32,622 bases of DNA from WLMZ01 sp039920665 (GCA_039920665.1 JBDSDH010000248.1:1-32622); one strand, 5' to 3'; counted from the first letter of the stretch, positions 1-8,430 are shown. Program-made: numbers and translations. Notes: a model not told the origin generated them from the sequence alone.

Positions 1-1410
1 CCGCGCGGTGACTTGCTCAGCCGGGTCACCAACGACATCGACAACATCAGCCAGAGCCTGCAGCAGACGCTCAGCCAGATGCTGACGTCGGTGCTCAGCG
101 TGACCGGCGTGATGATCATGATGCTGACCATCTCGCCGGTGCTGGCGTTGGTCGCGATCATCACGATCCCGTTGTCCCTGTACACGGTGAAGTGGATCGC
201 CAAGCGGTCCAAGACCCGGTTCATGGCTCAGTGGAAACACACCGGCATGCTCAACGCCCAGATCGAGGAGACGTTCAGCGGGCACAACATCGTCAAGGCG
301 TTCGGTCGTCAGCGCGAGACCGAAGAGCGGTTCCGGGTGACGAACGAAGAGCTCTACCAGGCCAGCTTCGGCGCCCAGTTCGCGTCGGGCACGATCCAGC
401 CGGCGATGATGTTCCTCGGCAACCTCAACTTCGTCGCGATCGCCGTGATCGGTGGTCTGCGGGTGTCGTCCGGTGCAATGAGCCTCGGCGATGTGCAGGC
501 CTTCATCCAGTACTCGCGGCAGTTCACCCAGCCGCTCACCCAGTTCGCGTCGATGATGAACGTGCTCCAGTCGGGTATTGCCTCAGCCGAACGCTGCTTC
601 GAACTGCTCGATGCGCCGGAGCAGTCACCGGATGACACGACCGACGCGCTCGACAGCGTCCGGCTCGGACGGGTCGAGTTCGAGCACGTCTCGTTCTCGT
701 ACTCGCCGTCGATGCCGCTGATCCAGGATCTCTCGCTCATTGCCGAGCCGGGCCGAACGGTGGCGATCGTCGGTCCCACCGGCGCCGGCAAGACCACGCT
801 CGTCAACCTGATCATGCGGTTCTACGAGCTCGATTCGGGAAGGATCACCCTCGACGGACACGACATTGCCAAGATGTCGCGTCACGAACTCCGCAGCAAC
901 ATGGGGATGGTGCTGCAGGACACGTGGGTGTTCGGCGGTTCGATCCGGGACAACATCGCCTATGGCAACCTCGACGCATCCGAGGAGCAGATCATTGCCG
1001 CAGCGAAGGCAACGTACGTGGACCGGTTCGTCCACTCGCTGCCCGACGGCTACGACACCATTCTCGATGACGAAGGCGGCACGGTCAGCGCCGGCGAGAA
1101 GCAGCTGCTCACCATCGCCCGCGCATTCCTGGCCAACCCGACGATCCTGATCCTCGACGAGGCAACCAGTTCGGTCGACACCCGCACCGAGGTCCTGATC
1201 CAGAAGGCGATGAACGCACTGAGGTCCGAACGGACCAGCTTCGTGATCGCCCACCGACTCTCCACCATTCGTGACGCCGACACGATCCTGGTGATGGACG
1301 GGGGGCGGATCGTCGAACAAGGCAACCACGACGAACTGCTGCTGCGCGGTGGCGCCTACTTCAACCTGTACAACGCCCAGTTCGCAGGCGCCGCCTCCGA
1401 AATCGAATGA
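1..1410 (+). CDS. ABC exporter, fused membrane and ATPase domains (5' partial)
   Basis: The reading frame is open from base 1, and the first residues (RGDLLSRVTNDID) are the conserved region after the second helix of ABC exporters, so the N-terminus lies outside the window. Visible membrane segments are followed by an ATPase domain. Walker A is GPTGAGKTT (bases about 774-800), the Walker B/D-loop region is ILILDEATSSVDTRTE, and the H-loop is IAHRLST. The signature is VSAGEKQ rather than LSGGQ, a variant found in this exporter subfamily. Such proteins usually act as heterodimers with a neighbouring half-transporter, which could lie upstream. The substrate cannot be told (lipid, drug or peptide). 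It converges on the FtsX-type permease with 51 bases between, and I saw no convincing terminator there. Confidence 0.93.
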   Translation, partial: PRGDLLSRVTNDIDNISQSLQQTLSQMLTSVLSVTGVMIMMLTISPVLALVAIITIPLSLYTVKWIAKRSKTRFMAQWKHTGMLNAQIEETFSGHNIVKAFGRQRETEERFRVTNEELYQASFGAQFASGTIQPAMMFLGNLNFVAIAVIGGLRVSSGAMSLGDVQAFIQYSRQFTQPLTQFASMMNVLQSGIASAERCFELLDAPEQSPDDTTDALDSVRLGRVEFEHVSFSYSPSMPLIQDLSLIAEPGRTVAIVGPTGAGKTTLVNLIMRFYELDSGRITLDGHDIAKMSRHELRSNMGMVLQDTWVFGGSIRDNIAYGNLDASEEQIIAAAKATYVDRFVHSLPDGYDTILDDEGGTVSAGEKQLLTIARAFLANPTILILDEATSSVDTRTEVLIQKAMNALRSERTSFVIAHRLSTIRDADTILVMDGGRIVEQGNHDELLLRGGAYFNLYNAQFAGAASEIE

Positions 1411-1461
1411 CCGCTCGCGCTCGCGCGACAGCGATCGGCGTCGATTCATTGTGATTGCGAA

Positions 1462-4029
1462 TCAGGCGGTCGCGATCGCCGCGAGGATGTCGAGCTTGGC
1501 GGCCCGCCGGGCCGGCCGGACGGCGGCGATCACGCCGGCGCACAGCGCCATGGCCAGGACGATGACAAGCGAGGCAATCGGCAACTGGAAGGTGCCGAAA
1601 CCCTCCTGCACCCTCATCGCCCGGATCACACCCCAGCCGAGGAATGAGCCGAGGCTCACGCCGCCGATCGTGCCGAAGATCGCCAGGATGACGCTCTCCC
1701 AGCGCACGGTGCTGCGCAACTGGCCGCGAGTCTGACCGACCGCTCGGAGCAGGCCGATTTCACGGGTCCGCTCGTGGATGCTCAGCGACAACGTGTTGGC
1801 GATGCCGAGCACGGCGATCAGGATCGCCAGTCCGAGCAAACCGTAGATCAGGCCGAGCATCTGGTCGATCTGCTCGGTGTTCGACGTGATGTATTCGGTC
1901 CGGTCCTGAACGTCTGGCCGGCCGAACCGGTCGGCGACGGTCTGGACCGCAACTTTCGCGTCGCTGACGGTGGCACCGTCGACGAGCCCGATCAAGATCA
2001 CGGCGTCACCGCTGCGGCCCTGGTGAGGCCGCCACGCAGCGGTCGGGATCAGCACGTCCCCAATCGCATTCTTGTTGTCGAAGATTGCCCGCAGCGTCAG
2101 CGTTGTGCTGTCGCCGTCGGCGAATGACACCGGCACCGTCATTCCGAGCGTCCAGCCCCTGTTTGCTGCGTAGGCCTTGGTCACGGCAAAACCGTCGTCA
2201 CCGACCTGGTCGAACGAACCCTGCGAAACATCGAGATCGGCGACCCGAGCAACGCCCGCCGGGTCGGCAGCGAGGGCGACCTTTTCGTCACCGCCGAGAT
2301 CGACCGGAGCGTTGGCAAGTGCCACCGCACCCGACACCTGAGGCAGTGCAGCGATGGCCGGTGTGAGCTCGGCGCTCAATGGGGCGCCGGTGAATCCGTC
2401 CTGGGCGATGACCAATTCGTTCGAGAACGATGTGGAGATGATGTCGTCGAACGACGCCTTGATCGACGATCCGAACGTTGCGAACAACGCAACCACGGCC
2501 GTGCCGATCATCAGTGCGCTGGCGGTCCCGGCGCTGCGGCGCGGATTGCGCATCGCGTTCCGTCGAGCGAGTGACCCGGCGTGACCACGAGTGGCTGCGA
2601 TCGGCGCGCCGAGCACCGACGTGGCGAGTGTGGCGACGACCGGTCCGAGGATCACTGCTCCGACGAGCGTGAGCAGTGCGCCCAGGCCGGCCCTCGCGAG
2701 GGCGCCGTCACCCGCCGATGTCGAACTCAACACGGTGGCGATGCCGCCCGCCGAGAACACCGTGCCGACGATGGCTCGTGAGGTCGATGCGCCGCTGCGA
2801 TCGACGGCGAGGTCACGCAATGCAGCGAGTGGGGCGATGCGAGATGCCTTGACCGCCGGGGCAACGCTTGCGAACAAGGTGACGGCGACGCCGACGATCA
2901 TCGCGATCACGATGGTGTCGGTCGCAACCTCGAGGCCGACTGCGCCGGGGAGTCCGAATCCGGCAGCGTCCATCAGCGCTTTGAGGCCGGCCGCAAGTCC
3001 GACACCGGAACCGACGCCGATCGCCGAGGCGAAGGCGCCGAGAACCAGCGACTCGACCGTGACCGCTGCGATCACTTGCCGACGACTGGCTCCGAGCGCC
3101 CGCATCAGCGCCGACTCTCGGGACCGTTGTGCGACCAGGATCGAGAATGTGTTGTGGATGCTGAACGCCGCCACCAACAACGCCACGATCGCGAAAGCCA
3201 GCAGGAACGCTTCGAAGAAGCCGAGGAATTCATCGTCGATGTTCTGGTTCTGCTCGGCGATCAGTTCAGAACGGGTGACCGATTTGCCGCTGCTGGGCAA
3301 CACCCGCCGCAGTTCGGCTCGCAGTTTGTCAGGGGTGACGCCGGCGACAGCAGCAATCTGAACGTTGCTGATGGTGCCGGGTTCGGTGAGCAGCAATCGT
3401 TGGGCATCGTCGAACGTGAACCCGACGAACGAGCTGCCACCGATGTTGTCGTCCTTGCCGAATGCTGCGATACCGACGATGTGCACCGAGACTGGGTCGG
3501 GCGTGAGCACGGTGGTGGTGTCGCCGACGCGCAGCTTGCCCACTTTCGCTGAGCCACGGTCGATGACCACCTCCCGATCGCCCGTCGGGGCGCGCCCGTC
3601 GACGATCGAGTAGCTGTTGAAACCGGGCTGACCGGGCAACAGTGTCCCGGTTTCGTCGAGCCAGTTGGTCCCGAACGTCGGCGGCCCGTCGCCACCGATC
3701 GGGTCGCCGTCGGCCGCGATGATCTGAGCGACGCCTTCGATGCCGGGCGCGACGCGGGCGACATCCGGCATTGCTGCGATGACGTCGACGAGCGATTCGT
3801 CGAGTGTGCCCACCTGGGTCCACCCGTTCGAGCCGATCTCGCTCTTGTTGCGAACGACCACATCGGTGCCGGCGTAGGCATCGGTGAAGGACGAATCGAA
3901 TCCGCTGCGCATGGAGTCGCCCAACACCAGCGTGGATACGAGGAAGGCGACGCCGATGACCACTGCGGTCGAGGCGCCGAGGAGTCGCCGCTTGCGACAC
4001 CAGATGGACGTGAGGGTTGCGCGGAGCAT
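1462..4029 (-). CDS. FtsX/MacB-type ABC transporter permease, two FtsX domains
   Basis: This 855-residue membrane protein has an N-terminal helix (about 18-38), a large extracytoplasmic region, and an FtsX core of three helices around 270-400. A second half follows: another helix after a conserved RRNAMRNPRRSAGTASAL segment, a second extracytoplasmic region, and a C-terminal FtsX core around 725-850 ending in the conserved VRPARRAAKLDILAAIA. The two-copy arrangement is typical of actinobacterial MacB-like exporters for lipids, antibiotics or peptides, which use the cell-surface domains for mechanotransmission rather than import. It lies five bases downstream of the ATPase gene and surely shares its transcript. 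The substrate is unknown. Confidence 0.93.
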   Translation of the reverse strand: MLRATLTSIWCRKRRLLGASTAVVIGVAFLVSTLVLGDSMRSGFDSSFTDAYAGTDVVVRNKSEIGSNGWTQVGTLDESLVDVIAAMPDVARVAPGIEGVAQIIAADGDPIGGDGPPTFGTNWLDETGTLLPGQPGFNSYSIVDGRAPTGDREVVIDRGSAKVGKLRVGDTTTVLTPDPVSVHIVGIAAFGKDDNIGGSSFVGFTFDDAQRLLLTEPGTISNVQIAAVAGVTPDKLRAELRRVLPSSGKSVTRSELIAEQNQNIDDEFLGFFEAFLLAFAIVALLVAAFSIHNTFSILVAQRSRESALMRALGASRRQVIAAVTVESLVLGAFASAIGVGSGVGLAAGLKALMDAAGFGLPGAVGLEVATDTIVIAMIVGVAVTLFASVAPAVKASRIAPLAALRDLAVDRSGASTSRAIVGTVFSAGGIATVLSSTSAGDGALARAGLGALLTLVGAVILGPVVATLATSVLGAPIAATRGHAGSLARRNAMRNPRRSAGTASALMIGTAVVALFATFGSSIKASFDDIISTSFSNELVIAQDGFTGAPLSAELTPAIAALPQVSGAVALANAPVDLGGDEKVALAADPAGVARVADLDVSQGSFDQVGDDGFAVTKAYAANRGWTLGMTVPVSFADGDSTTLTLRAIFDNKNAIGDVLIPTAAWRPHQGRSGDAVILIGLVDGATVSDAKVAVQTVADRFGRPDVQDRTEYITSNTEQIDQMLGLIYGLLGLAILIAVLGIANTLSLSIHERTREIGLLRAVGQTRGQLRSTVRWESVILAIFGTIGGVSLGSFLGWGVIRAMRVQEGFGTFQLPIASLVIVLAMALCAGVIAAVRPARRAAKLDILAAIATA

Positions 4030-4034
4030 GGCGA

Positions 4035-4829
4035 TCAGCCCCCGAATGCCTTCATCCGGTCGAGCACGCTCGTCGCAGTGGGGGTCACCATGCGGTCGAC
4101 GATCCGGCCATCATTGAGGAACAGCACCGAGTCGGCGTACGACGCAGCGACCGGGTCGTGGGTCACCATCACGATCGACTGGCCCAGGTTGCGGACTGCG
4201 TTCCGCATGAACTCGAGGATCTCACCGCCCGCACGGCTGTCCAGATTCCCGGTCGGCTCGTCGGCGAAGATCACCTGCGGCTTGCCAGCCAGTGCTCGCG
4301 CAACCGCCACGCGCTGTTGCTGGCCGCCACTCAATTCGCTGGGGCGGTGCTTCAGCCGCTGGCCGAGGCCAACGGTGTCGATCACGGTGCGCAACCACTC
4401 CCTGTCTGGCTTGCGTCGTGCGAGGTCCATCGGGAGTGTGATGTTCTCGAGCGCGCTGAGCGTCGGGAGCAGGTTGTAGGCCTGGAAGATGAACCCGATC
4501 TGCTCTCTGCGGACCTTCGTCAACTGCTTGTCGTTGAGCGTGCCGAGATCGACGTCGCCGATGAACGCGTTGCCTGACGTCAGGGTGTCGAGACCGGCGA
4601 GGCAGTGCATCAGCGTGCTCTTGCCGGAGCCGGACGGTCCCATCACAGCGGTGAATTCCCCGGCTGCGATGTTGACGGTGACTCCGTCGAGCGCCCGTAC
4701 CTCGATGCCGGCGTGACCGTAGACCTTGGTCGCCCGCTCGGTCCGAGTAGCGATCACATGGCCTCGCGGGATGGCCGACGGGGATCGTGGTGGGTTGGTT
4801 GTCGTCGCTGATGTGGTGGCGGTCGTCAT
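4035..4829 (-). CDS. ABC transporter ATPase of the MacB/LolD class
   Basis: A 264-residue ATPase partner of the FtsX-type permease just downstream. It shows Walker A GPSGSGKST, the signature LSGGQQQR, Walker B VIFADEPTGNLD and the H-loop in VTHDPVAA. The start at 4829 was chosen because the Thr-rich leader MTTATTSATTT directly precedes the conserved ATPase start. The frame stays open to 5327, but that extension is read through a decayed gene and is not protein-like for this family. No clear ribosome-binding site precedes the ATG. A perfect inverted repeat lies about 60 bases upstream and may be the operator of this pair. Confidence 0.92.
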   Translation of the reverse strand: MTTATTSATTTNPPRSPSAIPRGHVIATRTERATKVYGHAGIEVRALDGVTVNIAAGEFTAVMGPSGSGKSTLMHCLAGLDTLTSGNAFIGDVDLGTLNDKQLTKVRREQIGFIFQAYNLLPTLSALENITLPMDLARRKPDREWLRTVIDTVGLGQRLKHRPSELSGGQQQRVAVARALAGKPQVIFADEPTGNLDSRAGGEILEFMRNAVRNLGQSIVMVTHDPVAASYADSVLFLNDGRIVDRMVTPTATSVLDRMKAFGG

Positions 4830-4887
4830 CCAAACGACGGTACGGAAGCTGCCGATCCGGGTCCAGGGAGCCTCCCGGTGTCGTCGA

Positions 4888-4905
4888 GGTAGGGCAATCC
4901 CTACC
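4888..4905. promoter_or_regulatory. perfect inverted repeat upstream of the MacB-like operon
   Basis: GGTAGGG-CAAT-CCCTACC is a perfect 7-base inverted repeat with a 4-base spacer, ending 59 bases before the ATPase start codon. A second short palindrome (GGGAG-C-CTCCC) lies at 4866-4876. Position and symmetry suit an operator for a dimeric regulator, for example a NarL/LuxR-type response regulator of the kind that often controls MacB-like exporters. No such regulator gene is in the window. It could also act as an RNA hairpin. Confidence 0.4.
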
Positions 4906-5376
4906 CGTGCCGCCCGAGCATCGACCGCCGGTACCGAATGTCGGCGCAGCCCCGACGAACGGTGACAGCACCGTGCGTTGCAGTACGCAAGCGTTGCTCG
5001 CTCACCAACTTCATTCGAATCGCCGAATCGATCGCGTTCTCGATTTCCGCCCTGTCGAAGCAGAAGAGGGGCATCCAGGATCAACCGTTCTGGTTTCAGG
5101 CAGCGGATGCCATCGACGACGTGGGTGTCGGCGAGACGCAGCGGTAGCTCGGTGGACCGCAGCAGATGCGGTGTCCGGCGGTTTCGCGTCGATCGATTGG
5201 CGAGCAACTCGACACGGTCCGTGAGGAACCCGTCGAGCCTGGCCAACCGTGGCGCCGTCCGGCCGGCGAACAATCCTGCGCCGTCGGTCGACGCCGGCGG
5301 TGGTTGACTGGTTGATACTGAAGGCACCGTGTTGGGCCGATGCGAGGCTCGTCAGCGTGGCGTAACGAGGGTCCAT
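4901..5376 (-). pseudogene. decayed AbiEi/DUF559-type protein gene
   Basis: Three pieces in three frames together look like one gene. Piece one begins at ATG 5376 (MDPRYATLTSLASAQHGAFS) and matches the usual start of AbiEi-like winged-helix/DUF559 proteins. Piece two, roughly 5255-5070, contains GFLTDRVELLANRS, LLRSTELPLRLADTHVVDGI and PERLILDAP, the region of the family that normally reads 'H-S-x-L-P...DGI...R-x-L-x-D-L'. Piece three, roughly 5070-4975, reads FDRAEIENAIDSAIRMKLVS. Between pieces one and two about 50 expected residues are missing; between two and three the frame shifts near 5070. The C-terminal nuclease-like domain is absent and the last frame stops at 4901-4903. Family recall is from memory of sequence style, not a search. 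Confidence 0.65.
4908..4970. repeat. direct repeat, copy 1 (flanks pseudogene)
   Basis: 63 bases align without gaps to 5414-5476 (constant offset 506), with about 12 mismatches by eye (roughly 80% identity). The best conserved core is TGCCGCCCGAGCA at the left end and GTGACAGC near the right end. It overlaps the 3' end of the decayed AbiEi/DUF559-like gene. Confidence 0.7.
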
Positions 5377-5413
5377 CACCGCAGCGTGACAGAAGGGTGT
5401 CGCAACGTTCCCT

Positions 5414-5476
5414 TGCCGCCCGAGCACCGGTCGCTGGTACGGAATGTTGGCGCCGGCCCGACAAAGAGTGACAGCG
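5414..5476. repeat. direct repeat, copy 2 (flanks pseudogene)
   Basis: This is the partner of 4908-4970, in the same orientation and ungapped. It lies 38 bases beyond the start codon of the decayed AbiEi/DUF559-like gene and 57 bases before the carboxypeptidase start. The two copies therefore bracket the pseudogene, suggesting a dispersed repeat family or the footprints of an insertion. Confidence 0.7.
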
Positions 5477-5533
5477 ATCACCGGTGGGGTGCCGGGATCA
5501 CGCAAGGGGTGGCATCTAGGGTTGCCAACCGTC

Positions 5534-6625
5534 ATGGACGGCGCCCAGCACGAAGATCGAACCCAGCGCGCGCCGGGGCAGTTCGTGGTTCGCCAGGCGT
5601 TGGTGGCCATCGCCGTAGCGCTGCTGGCGATCGGCGCGATCACCGCCGTATCCGGTGGCGACGACGACGGCGGGAACTCGTCGATCTCGCCCGGGTTCGT
5701 CTTCGACACGACGGTCGCAGGCACTTCGGAGACGTCGATCGTGCTCGCCTCGGGCGCCTCCACGAACACCGACGCTGCGATCACGGTGCCGGTCGACACT
5801 GACGTCGCCGACACGACGAGTACCGCTGGCGCGCCCGCCGGTAGCGGCAACGGAACGATCGTCACTCCGATCGTCACTCCGATCGTTACGACGACGGCGC
5901 TCGGTGTGCCGAGCATCGACGCCAAGGCATTTGCGGTGTACGACGTCACCAACAACCGATGGCTGGCCGACAACGGGGCCGACACGCCGATGCCGGTGGG
6001 CAGCGTGATGAAGCTGTTGACGACGTATGTCGTCCTGCAGGCCGGAGATCTGAGCAAGGTCGTCTCCGTACCGAAGCTGACGGTGGACATCGACGAGTCG
6101 TCGATCGGGTTGTACGAGGGAGAGCGACTTCCTCGGGATGTGCTGTTGCGGGCGATGCTCATCGTGAGCGCCAACGACGCCGCCCGATCGTTGGCCACCG
6201 ATGTCGGCGGCAGCATCGACGGGTTCGTGACCCAGATGAACGCCGCTGCTCAATCGCTGGGAATGTCCAACACCGTCGCCGCCAATCCGATCGGGCTCGA
6301 CGCCGCAGACGCGCATTCCTCGGCCCACGACATGATCTCGCTGGCCGCACTCCTGATGCAGAACCAGACGTTCCGCGAGGCCGTGATCAAGCCCAGCGCA
6401 AACCTCCACGGGCAGACATTCAGCACCACGAACGGCCTACTGACCACGTATCGGGGAGCGACGGGCGTCAAGACCGGCCACACCACCCAAGCCGGCTACT
6501 GCCTGATCGGGGCGGCGACCCGAGACGGCCGGTCGTTGATCGTCGCGGTGCTCGGTGCGCAGACCGACGTGTCGCGGCTGCAGGGCGCGACGGCACTGCT
6601 GGATTGGGGATTCGCCCAGCCCTGA
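5534..6625 (+). CDS. D-alanyl-D-alanine carboxypeptidase (S11 family, membrane-anchored)
   Basis: This 363-residue penicillin-binding protein would trim the terminal D-Ala of peptidoglycan stem peptides outside the membrane. An N-terminal helix (about 19-37, ALVAIAVALLAIGAITAV) anchors it. A Ser/Thr-rich linker with a VTPI repeat (about 65-125) precedes the catalytic domain. All three active-site motifs are present: S157-V-M-K160, S212-A-N214 and K313-T-G. It lacks the long C-terminal amphipathic anchor of PBP5. The start at 5534 puts the membrane segment at the usual place; an open frame from 5444 runs through the repeat region and is unlikely to be translated. It stands alone, 46 bases before the flavin enzyme gene. 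Confidence 0.9.
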   Translation: MDGAQHEDRTQRAPGQFVVRQALVAIAVALLAIGAITAVSGGDDDGGNSSISPGFVFDTTVAGTSETSIVLASGASTNTDAAITVPVDTDVADTTSTAGAPAGSGNGTIVTPIVTPIVTTTALGVPSIDAKAFAVYDVTNNRWLADNGADTPMPVGSVMKLLTTYVVLQAGDLSKVVSVPKLTVDIDESSIGLYEGERLPRDVLLRAMLIVSANDAARSLATDVGGSIDGFVTQMNAAAQSLGMSNTVAANPIGLDAADAHSSAHDMISLAALLMQNQTFREAVIKPSANLHGQTFSTTNGLLTTYRGATGVKTGHTTQAGYCLIGAATRDGRSLIVAVLGAQTDVSRLQGATALLDWGFAQP

Positions 6626-6670
6626 TTCGAGCATGACGACAGCGGACCTCGCACGGTATGTTCGGGTCCC

Positions 6671-7831
6671 ATGAAGCTCGGAGCCTTTTTCTTCGGTGGT
6701 GTCGCAATGACGGATGCTGGTGCGGGTGCGCCGGCTCCGATGAACCGCCGGTTCACGAACGAAGAGATGTGGGCGGCGACGCTGTCGTACGTCGACAGCG
6801 CGATCGTCGCTGACGAACTCGGCTACGACTCGTTCTGGACCACCGAGCACCACTTCCAGTACGAGGGATACGAGGTCATCCCGAACGGCATCCAGCTGTC
6901 GACGTGGATCGCGGCCAAGACCCAGCAGATCACGCTGGGAACGATGTTCAACGTCGTGCCGCAATGGAACCCGCTGCGGTTGGCGGAGGATTTCTCGACG
7001 CTGCTCAACATCTCCGGTGGTCGGGCGGCGCTCGGCGTCGGGCGTGGCACCGTGCCTCGTGAGGTGCTGCACCTCAACGACAAGGGCGTCTCGATCGGTT
7101 CGATGGACAACCCCGACCAGGTCGCGGCCGACGTCCACAACCGCGAGGTCTTCGAAGAGTCGATGGAGATCGTTCGCACGGCGCTGCGTGACGAGACGTT
7201 CTCGTTCCGGGGCAAGCACTTCACCATCCCCGTCGACGGCATTCCGGATCGCGGCGCGACGGTGCAGGAGCTGTCGCTGGTACCGCGCCCGATGTTCCCG
7301 TACGAGATCTGGCAGGCCGTGACCAGTCCGCCCACGCTCGACTACGTGCCGGTGGTCGGCCACGGTGCCGTGTTTTGGAACCAGCACTATTCGTTCATCA
7401 AGCGCTTCTGGGATCTCTACGGGGCCAACTACGAGCAGGCTCACGGCGTCACGTTGCCGGCTTCGGAGAAGCGGATGATGGTGGTTGCGACCCGCATCGA
7501 GGACACCCACGAAGCAGCGATGGCATCAGCGCGAAACGGCCACGACGAGTTCTGGAAGTTCCTCGGCCCGTACGGCTGGAGCCGCGGGTACATGGGCGCG
7601 AACGGCAAGCCTGCGCAACCGGGTCTGATCCCGACGCTCGAGGAATCGATCGAGAACAAGACGATCCTGGTCGGCACGGCCGAGGAAGTGGCACAAGAGG
7701 TGCAGTTCCTCAAAGATCTGCTCGGCTTCGAACACCTCACGATCTTCCCCCACCTGCTCGGCGATCCGTACTCGAAGGCCAACGAGCAGATGGAGCGGTT
7801 CATCACCGAGGTCAAGCCGCTCGTCAGCTAG
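6671..7831 (+). CDS. luciferase-like flavin-dependent oxidoreductase (LLM class)
   Basis: A 386-residue TIM-barrel flavoprotein of the bacterial-luciferase superfamily. It opens with the first strand MKLGAFFFGG, carries the conserved FWTTEHHF motif (about residues 56-63), and has LGVGRGTVPREV, where the family binds the flavin phosphate. Members are FMN- or F420-dependent monooxygenases or dehydrogenases. Which cofactor and substrate apply cannot be read here; F420 is plausible in this phylum. The ATG at 6671 starts the first strand directly. The stop codon lies within the left arm of a hairpin that probably ends its transcript. Confidence 0.9.
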   Translation: MKLGAFFFGGVAMTDAGAGAPAPMNRRFTNEEMWAATLSYVDSAIVADELGYDSFWTTEHHFQYEGYEVIPNGIQLSTWIAAKTQQITLGTMFNVVPQWNPLRLAEDFSTLLNISGGRAALGVGRGTVPREVLHLNDKGVSIGSMDNPDQVAADVHNREVFEESMEIVRTALRDETFSFRGKHFTIPVDGIPDRGATVQELSLVPRPMFPYEIWQAVTSPPTLDYVPVVGHGAVFWNQHYSFIKRFWDLYGANYEQAHGVTLPASEKRMMVVATRIEDTHEAAMASARNGHDEFWKFLGPYGWSRGYMGANGKPAQPGLIPTLEESIENKTILVGTAEEVAQEVQFLKDLLGFEHLTIFPHLLGDPYSKANEQMERFITEVKPLVS

Positions 7832-7862
7832 CGCTCGAGTGATCGACAGAGCGCTACTTTCC
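7829..7862 (+). terminator. hairpin terminator after the luciferase-like gene
   Basis: TAGCGCTC (7829-7836) and GAGCGCTA (7849-7856) are a perfect 8-base inverted repeat with a 12-base loop, followed by CTTTCC. The left arm includes the TAG stop codon of the flavin enzyme. The short T-run makes it a moderate intrinsic terminator. Confidence 0.6.
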
Positions 7863-7885
7863 AACTTTCCAACTTTCCAACTTTC
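7857..7885. repeat. 8-base tandem repeat CTTTCCAA, 3.6 copies
   Basis: Three exact copies of CTTTCCAA followed by CTTTC, starting directly at the base of the preceding hairpin and ending 20 bases before the AbrB-like start codon. The AT-rich, pyrimidine-biased unit is unlike its surroundings. Copy number could vary by slippage and change either termination or the spacing to the promoter of the toxin-antitoxin remnant. Confidence 0.85.
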
Positions 7886-7905
7886 TGGACTGTGCGATCA
7901 CTTGC

Positions 7906-8205
7906 ATGTCACGCACGACGTTTCGCTCGAAGGGGCAGCTGACGTTGCCGGAAGAGATCCGCAGTGCCGCTCGCTTGGAAGAGGGTGATCTGTTCGATGC
8001 CGAGATCACCGCCGATGGGATCCTCGTGCGGCCGCAGAAACTGATCGACGCCACACAGGCATGGTTCTGGGAGTCGGCATGGCGGGGCGGCGAGCGCGAG
8101 GCAGACGACGATCAGCGAGCCGGACGAATGGCTTCCTCGTCGCCGTGGAACAGTTCGTTGACGATCTGCAACACGACCGAGGATTCCGCAAGGGACTTCG
8201 TGTGA
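7906..8205 (+). CDS. AbrB/SpoVT-type antitoxin with an aberrant C-terminus
   Basis: The 99-residue product starts with a swapped-hairpin AbrB DNA-binding domain (residues 1-45: FRSKGQLTLPEEIR, then EGDLF and GILVRPQ). An antitoxin-style segment follows with AWFW and GEREADDD (about 50-72). After residue 74 the sequence turns into a Ser/Thr/Asn-rich tail unlike antitoxin ends. That tail reads, in a different frame, through the remains of the toxin gene. The likeliest history is a deletion that removed the antitoxin 3' end and the toxin 5' end. DNA binding may persist; toxin neutralisation would be lost or needless. Confidence 0.65.
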   Translation: MSRTTFRSKGQLTLPEEIRSAARLEEGDLFDAEITADGILVRPQKLIDATQAWFWESAWRGGEREADDDQRAGRMASSSPWNSSLTICNTTEDSARDFV

Positions 8206-8354
8206 AAGGTGTTCAGGGCGCAGCCGGCGTGTTCGAGATGACCTGGGCATCGGATGGGCGGGCGACGTTCGAATAGGGCGACGAAGCAGGCGAAGGCGAA
8301 GCCCACGTGGTGTGGCGCCGTGTTGGCACACACCAGATCTTCAAGAACCTCTGA
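8136..8354 (+). pseudogene. remnant of RelE-like toxin gene with in-frame stop
   Basis: In the frame reading AVEQFVDDL, GLRVKGVQG and EMTWASDGRATFE the sequence looks like the C-terminal two thirds of a small RelE/ParE-like toxin. A TAG at 8274-8276 interrupts it, and the same frame then continues as GDEAGEGEAHVVWRRVGTH to a TGA at 8352-8354. In similar proteins a Tyr usually follows 'RATFE', so TAC/TAT to TAG is the simplest change. The N-terminal part is missing and the frame merges into the AbrB-like gene. GTG 8145 is the first plausible internal start. Family resemblance is from memory, not a search. Confidence 0.6.
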
Positions 8355-8430
8355 GCGGCCGCCGAGACCGTTGTATCAGCGGCACCTTGCCGTGCCTCTG
8401 TGCGTCAGTTCGAGAGATGGGAACCAAACG

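Noticed and set aside
4830..5327. N-terminal extension of the MacB-like ATPase to 5327
   Set aside because: The added 166 residues read through part of the AbiEi/DUF559-type relic; ATPases of this class start close to the Thr-rich leader at 4829.
5011..6216. 401-residue open frame on the minus strand
   Set aside because: Its first two thirds are antisense to the carboxypeptidase gene; only the last third, from ATG 5376, carries real signal (first piece of the pseudogene).
8254..8430. Extended start of the SARP gene
   Set aside because: The extra residues are read out of frame through the toxin relic; conserved SARP sequence begins after 8431.
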